A DNA stretch of 35,107 bases, taken from contig DROS01000095.1 of NCBI GenBank assembly GCA_011321815.1, forward strand, positions 1 to 35,107, written 5' to 3'. How positions within the stretch are numbered: the first letter of the stretch is position 1; each line of letters starts with the position of its first letter. The translations under genes were made by a program, and so were the position numbers. Shown in pieces: positions 26,699 through 32,940 of the stretch. The notes under the pieces were generated by a model. The model worked only from the letters and a program-made list of their open reading frames with translations, did not search any database and was not told the origin of the DNA. Source of the stretch: Gammaproteobacteria bacterium. GTDB taxonomy: Bacteria; Pseudomonadota; Gammaproteobacteria; SZUA-152.

Positions 26699-28228
26699 CT
26701 AACGGGCAGGATTAAAACCACCATATTCGATCCCTGTCAGCGCGGCCATATCCCTATTCCATGTAGTCAAATCTTCATGATTAAATTTCTGTAAATGGTC
26801 ATGTCCGCAAGCACGGGCCATAACCTGCATTAAACTGGTAGAGGCCTCAAGAAAACGCGCCAGCTGGTTAGCGGATTTTTCCACATTCAATCTGGCACGC
26901 AATTCCGGTTTTTGTGTAGCAATACCAGCCGGGCAATTATTGGTATTACACATGCGCGCAGCGACACAACCAATGGCCTGTATCGCCGAATTGGAAACAG
27001 CGATGCCATCAGCCCCTAAGCACAGCGCCTTGATAAAATCTGCCGGTGTACGCAAGCCGCCAGTAATAATCAGCGTGATATCCTTTTGTCCACGTTTGTC
27101 AAGATAGTGTCTCGCCCGGGCCAAAGCAGGAATAGTGGGTACTGAAATATGATCACGAAAGATCAGCGGCGCAGCACCGGTACCACCACCACGACCATCC
27201 AGGATGATATAATCAACACCAGCTTCAATGGCAAACTCGATATCTTTTTCAATGTGATTGGCGGACAATTTCATACCAATGGGCACACCACCACTCAGTT
27301 CCCGCACCCGGTCAGAAAAACGTTTAAAATCTGCCGGAGTATTCAGTTCAGTAAAAGTCGGAGGAGAAATCGCATCCTGGCCTTTTTCCAGGCCACGCAC
27401 CTGGGCAATTTTTTCTGTGACTTTATTACCCGGCAAGTGACCGCCGGTACCCGTTTTGGCTCCCTGCCCTCCCTTAAAATGAAACGCCTGTATGTCTGAC
27501 AATAATGACTCATTATAGCCAAACTGTGCCGAGGCCAGCTCATAAAAATAACGGGAATTAGCCTCCCGCTCTTCCGGTAACGTGCCACCTTCACCGGAAC
27601 AGATACCGGTACCCGCCAGCTCTGCACCACGTGCCAACGCCACCTTGGCCTCTTCAGAAAGGGCCCCAAAACTCATGTCAGAAATAAATAGCGGGATTTT
27701 CAGCACCAGCGGTTTTTCAGCCTGCGGGCCAATCACCAGCTCACTACCCACGGCAACATCTTCCAATAATGGCTTGCGCGCAAACTGCGCCGCAAGAATT
27801 TGAATGTTATCCCACTGCGGTAACATGTGACGCGGCACACCCATGGAAACCATTTCACCATGATGTCCGGTTTTGGTAAGGCCATCACGCGCCAAGGCGT
27901 GAATGCTTTCCAGCGTGGATTCTTCAGGAGTATTTTTTGCCGACAGGGTATCGGTAGCGGCGGCGGCATAATTGACCTTTTCATCCTCATCAAGCCGAGC
28001 ATGGGCGCCATCGCAAAACGGCGGTGTACTGGTGCGCTTGCATTGGCACAAATAGGCCTCTTGCGCTTCACCCACACTGAAGGCCATGGGTGTGAATTCA
28101 GTGCCACGATGAGAACCATCACAAAAAGGTTGATTACGGGATTGGCCGCAGGAGCACCAATAATATTCCTCCCCGGCTTCCAGGTTTACGGCAATGGGTT
28201 TGGTGTCGGCAATTTTTGCTTTGCTCAT
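26699..28228 (-). CDS. CDGSH iron-sulfur / FMN glutamate-synthase-type fusion protein
   Basis: 509 residues from the ATG at 28228 (GGGAG 6 bases upstream). The N-terminus has two CDGSH-type 2Fe-2S sites: C25, C27, C36, H40 (CSCGQSRNQPFCDGSH) and C61, C63, C72, H76 (CQCKRTSTPPFCDGAH). After a linker (about 80-130) comes a glutamate synthase central/FMN domain. It contains PLFISDMSFGALSEEAKVAL, GEGGTLPEE, KGGQGAKTGTGGHLPG, GMKLSANHI, ILDGRGGGTGAAPL, and the cysteine cluster CVAARMCNTNNCPAGIA that in GltB binds 3Fe-4S. There is no glutaminase domain, so if it makes glutamate it needs ammonia from elsewhere. The real reaction is uncertain; a different amidation or oxidoreductase role is possible. 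The HIT gene follows closely. Confidence 0.88.
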   Translation of the reverse strand: MSKAKIADTKPIAVNLEAGEEYYWCSCGQSRNQPFCDGSHRGTEFTPMAFSVGEAQEAYLCQCKRTSTPPFCDGAHARLDEDEKVNYAAAATDTLSAKNTPEESTLESIHALARDGLTKTGHHGEMVSMGVPRHMLPQWDNIQILAAQFARKPLLEDVAVGSELVIGPQAEKPLVLKIPLFISDMSFGALSEEAKVALARGAELAGTGICSGEGGTLPEEREANSRYFYELASAQFGYNESLLSDIQAFHFKGGQGAKTGTGGHLPGNKVTEKIAQVRGLEKGQDAISPPTFTELNTPADFKRFSDRVRELSGGVPIGMKLSANHIEKDIEFAIEAGVDYIILDGRGGGTGAAPLIFRDHISVPTIPALARARHYLDKRGQKDITLIITGGLRTPADFIKALCLGADGIAVSNSAIQAIGCVAARMCNTNNCPAGIATQKPELRARLNVEKSANQLARFLEASTSLMQVMARACGHDHLQKFNHEDLTTWNRDMAALTGIEYGGFNPAR

Positions 28229-28274
28229 CAAGAACTCCCTTTGGTATTTTTGTCGTTATTCTGTACTAAAGAAT

Positions 28275-28291
28275 GGGGGCGCAGTGCCCCC
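28275..28291. terminator. GC-rich hairpin between the GHR and glutamate-synthase-type genes
   Basis: GGGGGC (28275-28280) pairs with GCCCCC (28286-28291) around GCAGT. On the plus strand it is followed by CCTGTTTT. On the minus strand, the direction of both neighbours, ATTCTTTAG follows, which is a weak T-run. It lies between the end of the GHR gene and the next start. Terminator function is possible but not clear. Confidence 0.35.
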
Positions 28292-28428
28292 CCTGTTTTA
28301 CCATCCAAGTCTTCGGCTCGTTCTTCAATCACTAAAAACCTGGAACAGAATAACCATTCCTGAGCTTTGGCTCAATCAATCAAACGAGCGCGCACCAAAG
28401 CCAAACAGGGCCATTACTATATCGCCCC

Positions 28429-29352
28429 TTAAGAACGCCCATGCGCCAATAAAAAATCAATCTCAGGCCCTTTGGGTACGATACCAGTGGGATTAATCAT
28501 TTTATGACTGGCGTAGTAATGATATTTAATGTGTTTCATATTCACCGTTTGCGCCACACCGGGCACCTGATACAACTCCCGTGTATAAGCCCACAAATTC
28601 GAATAATCCACCAAACGCTTTTTATTGCACTTGAAATGGCCAACATACACCGAATCAAAACGCACCAGAGTCACAAATAACCGCCAGTCCGCTTCAGTGA
28701 TTTCTGTACCCACAAGGTAACGCTGCGAAGCCAGCAATGTCTCCAGCTCATCCAGCGTTGCAAACAACTGGTCAAACCCCAGCTCGTACGCCTTTTGCGT
28801 GGAAGCAAAACCAGCACGATACACACCATTGTTGACGCTGTGATACACCACCTCATTGATGGCATTGATTTTTTCACGCAAAGGCCGCGGATAAAAATCC
28901 ACCTCGGCATGCACGCCCGTACAATCATTAAATACGGCATTCAACATGCGAATGATTTCTGAAGACTCATTATTCACAATGGTCCTACGCTGCTTATCCC
29001 ATAACACCGGCACAGTCACCTGGCCATTAAAACCAGCATCTGCTATTTGATAAATTTCAGCTAATGTTTTGGCGCTATTGACCTGATCCGGCGTCGCCCC
29101 CGGGTATTCACCAAACACCCAACTCTGCGCAGGCATCAACGGATGCACCACAGACACCGAGATAATGTCCTCCAAACCCTTGAGTTTCCGGAAAATCAAC
29201 GTGCGATGTGCCCATGGACAAGCGTAGGACACATAAAGATGATAACGCCCCGGCTCGGCAACAAATCCACCCTCCCCCGTAGGACCAGGACTGCCATCCT
29301 TTGTTATCCAATTTCTGAAAACCGATGTTACCCGGATAAATTCGCCCTTCAT
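28429..29352 (-). CDS. yqjG: Glutathionyl-hydroquinone reductase (Xi-class GST, YqjG-like)
   Basis: Reduces glutathionyl-hydroquinones with glutathione in the cytosol. 307 residues. Seen: a long N-terminal loop with GSPGPTGEGGFVAEPGRYHL, the catalytic cysteine in YVSYACPWAHRTLIFRKLKG, VTVPVLWDKQRRTIVNNESS (thioredoxin-fold glutathione site), and a C-terminal helical domain with DWRLFVTLVRFDSVYVGHFK and a late tyrosine-rich IKYHYYASH, all typical of the Xi class. GGAG lies about 10 bases before the ATG. It is not clearly co-transcribed with the next gene, from which it is separated by 200 bases with a hairpin. Confidence 0.93.
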   Translation of the reverse strand: MKGEFIRVTSVFRNWITKDGSPGPTGEGGFVAEPGRYHLYVSYACPWAHRTLIFRKLKGLEDIISVSVVHPLMPAQSWVFGEYPGATPDQVNSAKTLAEIYQIADAGFNGQVTVPVLWDKQRRTIVNNESSEIIRMLNAVFNDCTGVHAEVDFYPRPLREKINAINEVVYHSVNNGVYRAGFASTQKAYELGFDQLFATLDELETLLASQRYLVGTEITEADWRLFVTLVRFDSVYVGHFKCNKKRLVDYSNLWAYTRELYQVPGVAQTVNMKHIKYHYYASHKMINPTGIVPKGPEIDFLLAHGRS

Positions 29353-29451
29353 AATATCCTTGCTCCTTTTTCATTTGGAACCAGTATAAACAGACGGGAA
29401 AAATATCAAAGCGCAAAGAATCGACCAGCTTGGTCGAATTATTTGATCAGG

Positions 29452-29595
29452 TCACAAGGGGGGCTTGCATTTTGCATTTCTAACCCCCTTTATTATCCGG
29501 CTGACCTGCGAATAATGAAGGCCAAAATGTTCTCCGATTTCTTTGCCTACTTGACCGGAACTTTTTAATGGCTGACTCTTATTTTTTTGTTTCAT
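29452..29595 (-). pseudogene. Remnant of a REP-associated tyrosine transposase (C-terminal end)
   Basis: The minus-strand frame reads GQVGKEIGEHFGLHYSQVSR followed by IIKGVRNAKCK and a stop. This is the helix-turn-helix ending I know from Y1-type REP-associated transposases (GxxxxEIGxHFGLHYSxVSRI). The catalytic HUH and tyrosine motifs are absent upstream, so only the last part of the gene remains. It lies between the GHR gene and a truncated membrane gene and marks the start of the disturbed accessory region. The rest of the 29353-29704 gap shows no gene. Confidence 0.6.
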
Positions 29596-29704
29596 CCACC
29601 TCAACAAATCCGATAGAACCAGAAAAGAGACAAGGGGAAAGCAATACAACCTGACACTTTGGGGTGGCGTTTTCGCTCAAGCGAGAGATTGTGCAAGGAA
29701 AGAC

Positions 29705-30145
29705 ATGAAGTCAGGCTGTTTCCATTCAAATGTGCGTTTTTTTGCCTTCCCGGTGGTCATTGCCCTGGCCGCCTGTTTTGAGCTGATCATCATGGGCTAC
29801 CCCCAGGGAAACGACTGGATCCTCGAGCTGGTGAGGAATGTGGAATATCACGCGGCCCTTGCTTCGGGCCAAGCCTTGCCATTCTGAGGCGCTGATCTGT
29901 ACCGGGAATTTGGTTCACCCATCTTTGCCTTTTATGCCCCCCTTTATTTGGCCTGTGTGTCGCTGTTTATGGCCTTTGGCCTGTCGGTGACTGTTGCCGC
30001 CAGCATTGTGCTGGTACTTTTCATGATACTTGCTGCTGTCGGCATAGCGGGCCTGTGCCGCGAAATATTGGGTCAGGAAAGACCAGTGGCCATGGAAGCG
30101 GCTCAAGTGTCCTCTGCGATCTTTATACAACGAGGCAGACCATGA
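29705..30145 (+). pseudogene. Broken N-terminal part of a GT-C-like polytopic membrane protein
   Basis: The frame begins MKSGCFHSNVRFFAFP with AAGGA upstream and a first membrane segment. It continues with GNDWILELVRNVEYHAALAS and GQALPF, then meets TGA at 29885-29887. The same frame continues after the stop as GADLYREFGSPIFAFYAPLY and two more membrane segments. The loop resembles bacterial 6-pyruvoyl-tetrahydropterin-synthase-related/YfhO-like membrane proteins, where a tryptophan would fit at the stop (TGG to TGA). The coding sequence ends at 30145, far short of a full-length protein of several hundred residues, and its last codons run into the antitoxin start. So it is both interrupted and truncated. 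The family assignment is moderate. Confidence 0.6.
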
Positions 30146-30390
30146 GCCGATCCACCACCATGACCACCCGCCTGGAACCTGAGCTTAAGTCCCGCCTGGA
30201 CAGGCTGGCGGCAGCCACTCATCGCAGCAAGTCGTTTCTGGCTTCTGAGGCTGTCCGGGAGTTTATTTAACTCAACGAGTGGCAGGTTCAGGAGATCAAA
30301 ACCGCTCTCAAAGAAGCCGACGAGGGAGATTTCGCCACCCCGAAGGAAGAAGCGGCTGTATTCAACAAGTGGGGTGTCAATGCAAATTAA
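30142..30390 (+). pseudogene. ParD/CopG-type ribbon-helix-helix antitoxin with one premature stop
   Basis: The frame starts MSRSTTMTTRLEPELKSRLD, with RLAAATHRSKSFLASEAVRE as the ribbon-helix-helix body. It hits TAA at codon 43 (30268-30270). It then continues in the same frame with LNEWQVQEIKTALKEADEGD, FATPKEEAAVFNKWGVNAN and a normal stop at 30388-30390. Without the internal stop it would be an 82-residue antitoxin of normal size whose C-terminal half binds the toxin. The real stop overlaps the toxin start, the usual operon arrangement. As read, only the DNA-binding half could be made. Confidence 0.7.
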
Positions 30391-30670
30391 ATAGCTGCGT
30401 GACGCGTTAAAAAATCTAGATGATGAAGCAGAGTATATTGCTCAGGATGATCCCCAGGCCGCCCAGCTTGTGGTGCAACGGATTGTTCAGGCCGTCTCTT
30501 TATTGAGCGACAACCCATCGCTTGGTCACCCGGGGTGATTACCGGGCACTCATGAGCTAGTGATTCCCAATACCCGTTATATAGTTCCTTACCGCGTTCG
30601 CCCTCGCTTGCAACGCATCGAGATTCTTCGCGTCTTTCACGCCTCACGCAAACCACCTGAACGTTGGTAG
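30380..30670 (+). pseudogene. RelE/ParE-type toxin with two premature stops
   Basis: The frame starts MQIK at 30380 and meets TAG at codon 5 (30392-30394), where relatives have tryptophan (MQIKWLRDA). It continues LRDALKNLDDEAEYIAQDDP and QAAQLVVQRIVQAVSLLSDN, meets TGA at codon 53 (30536-30538), where arginine would fit, then reads LPGTHELVIPNTRYIVPYRV and RPRLQRIEILRVFHASRKPP to the stop at 30668-30670. No frameshift is seen over 96 codons. It overlaps the antitoxin by 11 bases. It cannot make a full toxin without readthrough. Confidence 0.75.
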
Positions 30671-30671
30671 T

Positions 30672-30882
30672 CATTTTTAGCTAAATAACCAGGGCGAGCT
30701 TGATTGCCGTTGGCGTCGTAGACAAAACTTTCCACCTGCCCTGCGGGTAAGGTTCTGCTCTCTCCATTACCCACATCCTATAATCCAACTTTTGCAACTT
30801 CAAGCGCATCAACATAATTCTGTAATGCACGATAACCGCCACTTGGCAACCGATAAAAAATGTCGATAACACTCGCCGGGTT
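30672..30882 (-). pseudogene. Possible fragment of a larger protein with a YD-repeat-like piece
   Basis: A minus-strand frame reads ASVIDIFYRLPSGGYRALQN and YVDALEVAKVGL, a stop (TAG), then DVGNGESRTLPAGQVESFVY and DANGNQARPGYLAKND. The phrase VYDANGN is typical of RHS/YD-repeat proteins, but the match is short. It may be debris of such a gene, or chance. No start is seen. Confidence 0.2.
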
Positions 30883-31107
30883 TTAATACATGTGGCGCAG
30901 GGGCATACGTCAAATAGTGTATGGCGCCACAGAGGCTTTCAGGGTGGCGCGGAAACTTCCGGGTTTGATCGAAAGAACCAGTCAACCTCAATGGCCGATC
31001 AACCCGGCTTTGGACGGATAGATAACCATTGTTGGTTGGAAGGGCGCTTCTTGTGCAGCCCAATACATCGCCGCCTGATCAAGCGTTAATCTATGTGCTG
31101 TTTTTTT

Positions 31108-31138
31108 GTACACCGGGTGTACCCTTTTTTGAAAAGGG
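31108..31138. repeat. Two back-to-back palindromes
   Basis: GTACACC and GGTGTAC are exact inverted copies around one G (31108-31122). CCCTTTT and AAAAGGG follow immediately around TTG (31122-31138). Together they would form two adjacent hairpins. No gene is adjacent. Confidence 0.45.
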
Positions 31139-31304
31139 GAATATTTGCATTGCTGAATATTGATGAGAATGAGATTATTTGAAAGATGGTATTGATTGAC
31201 ATGGCGCCTCCCGAAACAAGGTTCGGGCGAAAAAAAACAGGGCAGATATGCCGTAATAGTCCCGTAATATCCAATATCAGGTCTAATTGACCGGTTTTCA
31301 GTAT

Positions 31305-31369
31305 TATCAGGCAAATGTGCCTGATTCCTCGTGCAATACTGCCGGATAGCAGGGCAAATTTGCCTGATA
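31305..31369. repeat. 12-bp inverted repeat with internal copies, at the left edge of the cassette array
   Basis: TATCAGGCAAAT (31305-31316) and ATTTGCCTGATA (31358-31369) are exact inverted copies 41 bases apart. Inside, TGCCTGAT recurs at 31318-31325 next to the left arm, giving a second hairpin ATCAGGCA/TGCCTGAT. A near copy GCAGGGCAAATTTGCC overlaps the right arm. The structure ends 7 bases before the first cassette boundary (GTTATGC at 31377). Confidence 0.5.
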
Positions 31370-31376
31370 CTAATAA

Positions 31377-31797
31377 GTTATGCCACGTGAAAAAATAAAA
31401 GGAAATGCTTCCTGGAAATTATCGGCAGTGGTCTTATCGAAGTAAAAACACAAATCAGAACTCGGGGGGTATTAAGAAGCGTAATTTTTTATCGCTCAAT
31501 CAAAGGGGCAGTGGTAGCATTGAGAATGAAAAGGACAGGTGCTCAGTTACCCAGCAGATATCGCTTCGGAATGCACCTTTCCCAAGTTTGTATTGGAGAG
31601 AAAATAAAAACACAAAAACAGAGGTTGGGCGTGTCAAGAAGAGAGAGCATTCACAAGCGATCAAGCGGTAGTGGTGTCGTGGTAGAGGAAAAAAGGCATA
31701 ACAAGGCGCTTCAACAGGGACCGACCTACTGCAGTGCTGTTATTATGCTGTGGTAAACTGAAATTCTGGTGTGTTCGGGAAGCTCAATCTTGGCCGG
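31377..31797 (+). mobile_element. Gene-less integron cassette, copy A
   Basis: It begins with a core-like GTTATGC (31377-31383) and ends with an attC whose R'' box GCATAAC (31696-31702) is the exact reverse complement of that start, as expected for one cassette. Bases from 31380 (ATGCCACGTG) to about 31722 are repeated in diverged form from 31798. Open frames in the two copies are not conserved: 1- and 2-base gaps shift them and copy B has an early stop. So I see no gene. A structural or RNA role cannot be excluded. Confidence 0.55.
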
Positions 31798-31800
31798 ATG
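31696..31800 (+). mobile_element. Degenerate attC site of cassette A
   Basis: The left half (R'' GCATAAC, then AAGGCGCTTCAACAGGGAC) is nearly identical to the left half of the intact attC at 32109. The right half lacks a clear complementary L' box, and the final core reads CGGATGC instead of GTTATGC. It is probably no longer recombination-competent. Confidence 0.45.
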
Positions 31801-32227
31801 CCACGTGAAAAAAACAAATGGAAATGGTTCCTGAAAGTTAGCGACAGAAATTTTATCGAAGTAAAAACACAAAGCAGAAGTCGGGGGTGTTGAAAAGTGT
31901 AATTTTATCGATCAATCGAAGGAGCAGTGGTAGCATTGAGAATGAAAAGGCAGGTGTTCAGTGGCCCAGCGGATATCGCTTCGAAATGTATCTTTTCCAA
32001 GAATGTATTGGAGAAAAATAAAAAACATCAAAACAGAGGTTGGGCATGTCAAGAAGAGAGCATTCACAAGCGATCAAGCGGTAGAGGTGTCGTGGTAGAG
32101 GAAAAAAGGCATAACAAGGCGCTTCAACACGGACAGTCTTCCGCGTTGTCTGTCTTGTGCGGTCATTTCGCTGCGCTTCATTATCGCACAAGCCATTCAA
32201 CGCTCCAGCCTGCCGGTTAAGCGCGAC
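31798..32227 (+). mobile_element. Gene-less integron cassette, copy B
   Basis: A diverged second copy of cassette A, offset by 418 bases: shared ATGCCACGTGAAAAAA at the start, TTATCGAAGTAAAAACACAAA-like and GTGGTAGCATTGAGAATGAA blocks in the middle, and GGCATAACAAGGCGCTTCAA at the end. It ends in an intact attC. A 97-codon frame (31927-32220) runs into the attC and is not kept in copy A, so I do not call it a gene. Confidence 0.55.
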
Positions 32228-32234
32228 GTTAGCT
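32109..32234 (+). mobile_element. attC recombination site 1
   Basis: R'' GCATAAC (32109-32115) and R' GTTAGCT (32228-32234). Between them the arms GCGCTTCAACACGGACAG and CTGCCGGTTAAGCGC pair with an extra unpaired base, the usual asymmetry of attC. An inner perfect stem CTTGTGCG/CGCACAAG closes the hairpin. About 126 bases. The core GTTAGCT starts the next cassette. Confidence 0.8.
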
Positions 32235-32290
32235 GTAAAATAATTTTTATTGGCAGATTTGAATATTTAAAAAAAATAAAGGAAAACAAA

Positions 32291-32794
32291 ATGAAATGCC
32301 CACGAACAAATGAGCCGTTAACAATAATAAAAGTTGGTGGCATAGAGCTTGATGTATCGAAAGGTTGTGGAGGTGTTTGGTTCGATAATTTTGAGCTCGA
32401 TAAGTTTACTTCAGCGAATTCTGATCATGGCAAGGTCTTAGTTAAGCACTTGAAGCAGTTTCATAAGCCTTTGTCGGATGAAGGTACTAGGTTAAATTGC
32501 CCAAAAGATACCGATGTTGTAATGATGAGGCGTTTTTTTAGCGGGAAACAACAAATCGAAATTGATGAATGCCCAGCCTGTGGTGGCATTTGGTTGGATG
32601 TCGCGGAGCTGGATCAAATACATGAAATCTTTCCAAGAGAGGGTGATTACGAATCGGCCCAACGGAATTTCGTAGATAATGTTATTAGAAGCAATAAAAT
32701 ATCTATTCATCAAAACGAGTATGATATATACATTGAAAAAATAAATTTTGTTGGTAAGTTTTTACGTTTTATTACAACAAGGGAAAGTTGGTAA
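32291..32794 (+). CDS. Cassette-encoded TFIIB-type zinc-ribbon protein
   Basis: 167 residues. Two tandem zf-TFIIB-like repeats (Pfam zf-TFIIB family). The first (about 1-40) reads MKCPRTNEPL then VSKGCGGVWFDNFELDKF. The second (about 68-115) reads LNCPKDTDVV then DECPACGGIWLDVAELDQI. The second has a full CxxC knuckle. In the first, the expected first cysteine of the knuckle is serine (SKGC), so its zinc site is probably weakened. The C-terminus (about 116-167) is helical or charged and unlike the family. AAGGA precedes the ATG. The gene occupies its own cassette between attC sites 1 and 2 and has AT-rich codon use unlike the dcw genes. The function is unknown; such ribbons may bind nucleic acid or protein. 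Confidence 0.8.
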   Translation: MKCPRTNEPLTIIKVGGIELDVSKGCGGVWFDNFELDKFTSANSDHGKVLVKHLKQFHKPLSDEGTRLNCPKDTDVVMMRRFFSGKQQIEIDECPACGGIWLDVAELDQIHEIFPREGDYESAQRNFVDNVIRSNKISIHQNEYDIYIEKINFVGKFLRFITTRESW

Positions 32795-32800
32795 ATTTAC

Positions 32801-32922
32801 AGCTAACAAGACCAATAAACAGGGACATTTTAAAGCGTGGTTTCTTTTGCGTCATTACGCTTCGCTACATTCTACACAAAAGAAACCACACTTTAAAATT
32901 CCCGTTATTGGCAACGTTAACT
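32801..32922 (+). mobile_element. attC recombination site 2
   Basis: R'' AGCTAAC (32801-32807) and R' GTTAACT (32916-32922). Long arms, CCAATAAACAGGGACATTTT and AAAATTCCCGTTATTGG, pair with unpaired extra bases, extended by GTGGTTTCTTTTG/CAAAAGAAACCAC. R'' is the exact reverse complement of the GTTAGCT that opens this cassette, and the match extends to 12 bases (TTTACAGCTAAC). Confidence 0.9.
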
Positions 32923-32940
32923 GCTCGTAAGGAACCGAGA

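Larger units (their letters stand above)
30883..31376. other. Gene-poor stretch before the cassette array
   Basis: No gene is recognised on either strand. Two overlapping minus-strand frames (31063-30809 and 31314-30988) resemble nothing I know and have no ribosome site. The stretch is rich in inverted repeats, listed separately. No integron integrase gene or recognisable attI site is present here, although the cassette array begins at its right end. Confidence 0.5.

Noticed and set aside
31210-31227. CCCGAA/TTCGGG hairpin followed by A8 on the plus strand, considered as a terminator
   Set aside because: The A-run is on the wrong side: read on the minus strand the T-run comes before the hairpin, not after it.
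31405-31671. 88-codon frame in cassette copy A
   Set aside because: The matching frame in copy B has a stop after five codons and the composition is not protein-like.
31927-32220. 97-codon frame in cassette copy B
   Set aside because: It enters the attC hairpin, is not conserved in copy A because of indels, and lacks a ribosome site.
32788-32940. Upstream start that would add 51 residues to the HEPN protein
   Set aside because: It would translate the whole attC 2 hairpin, which belongs to the previous cassette. The ATG at 32941 has its own ribosome site.
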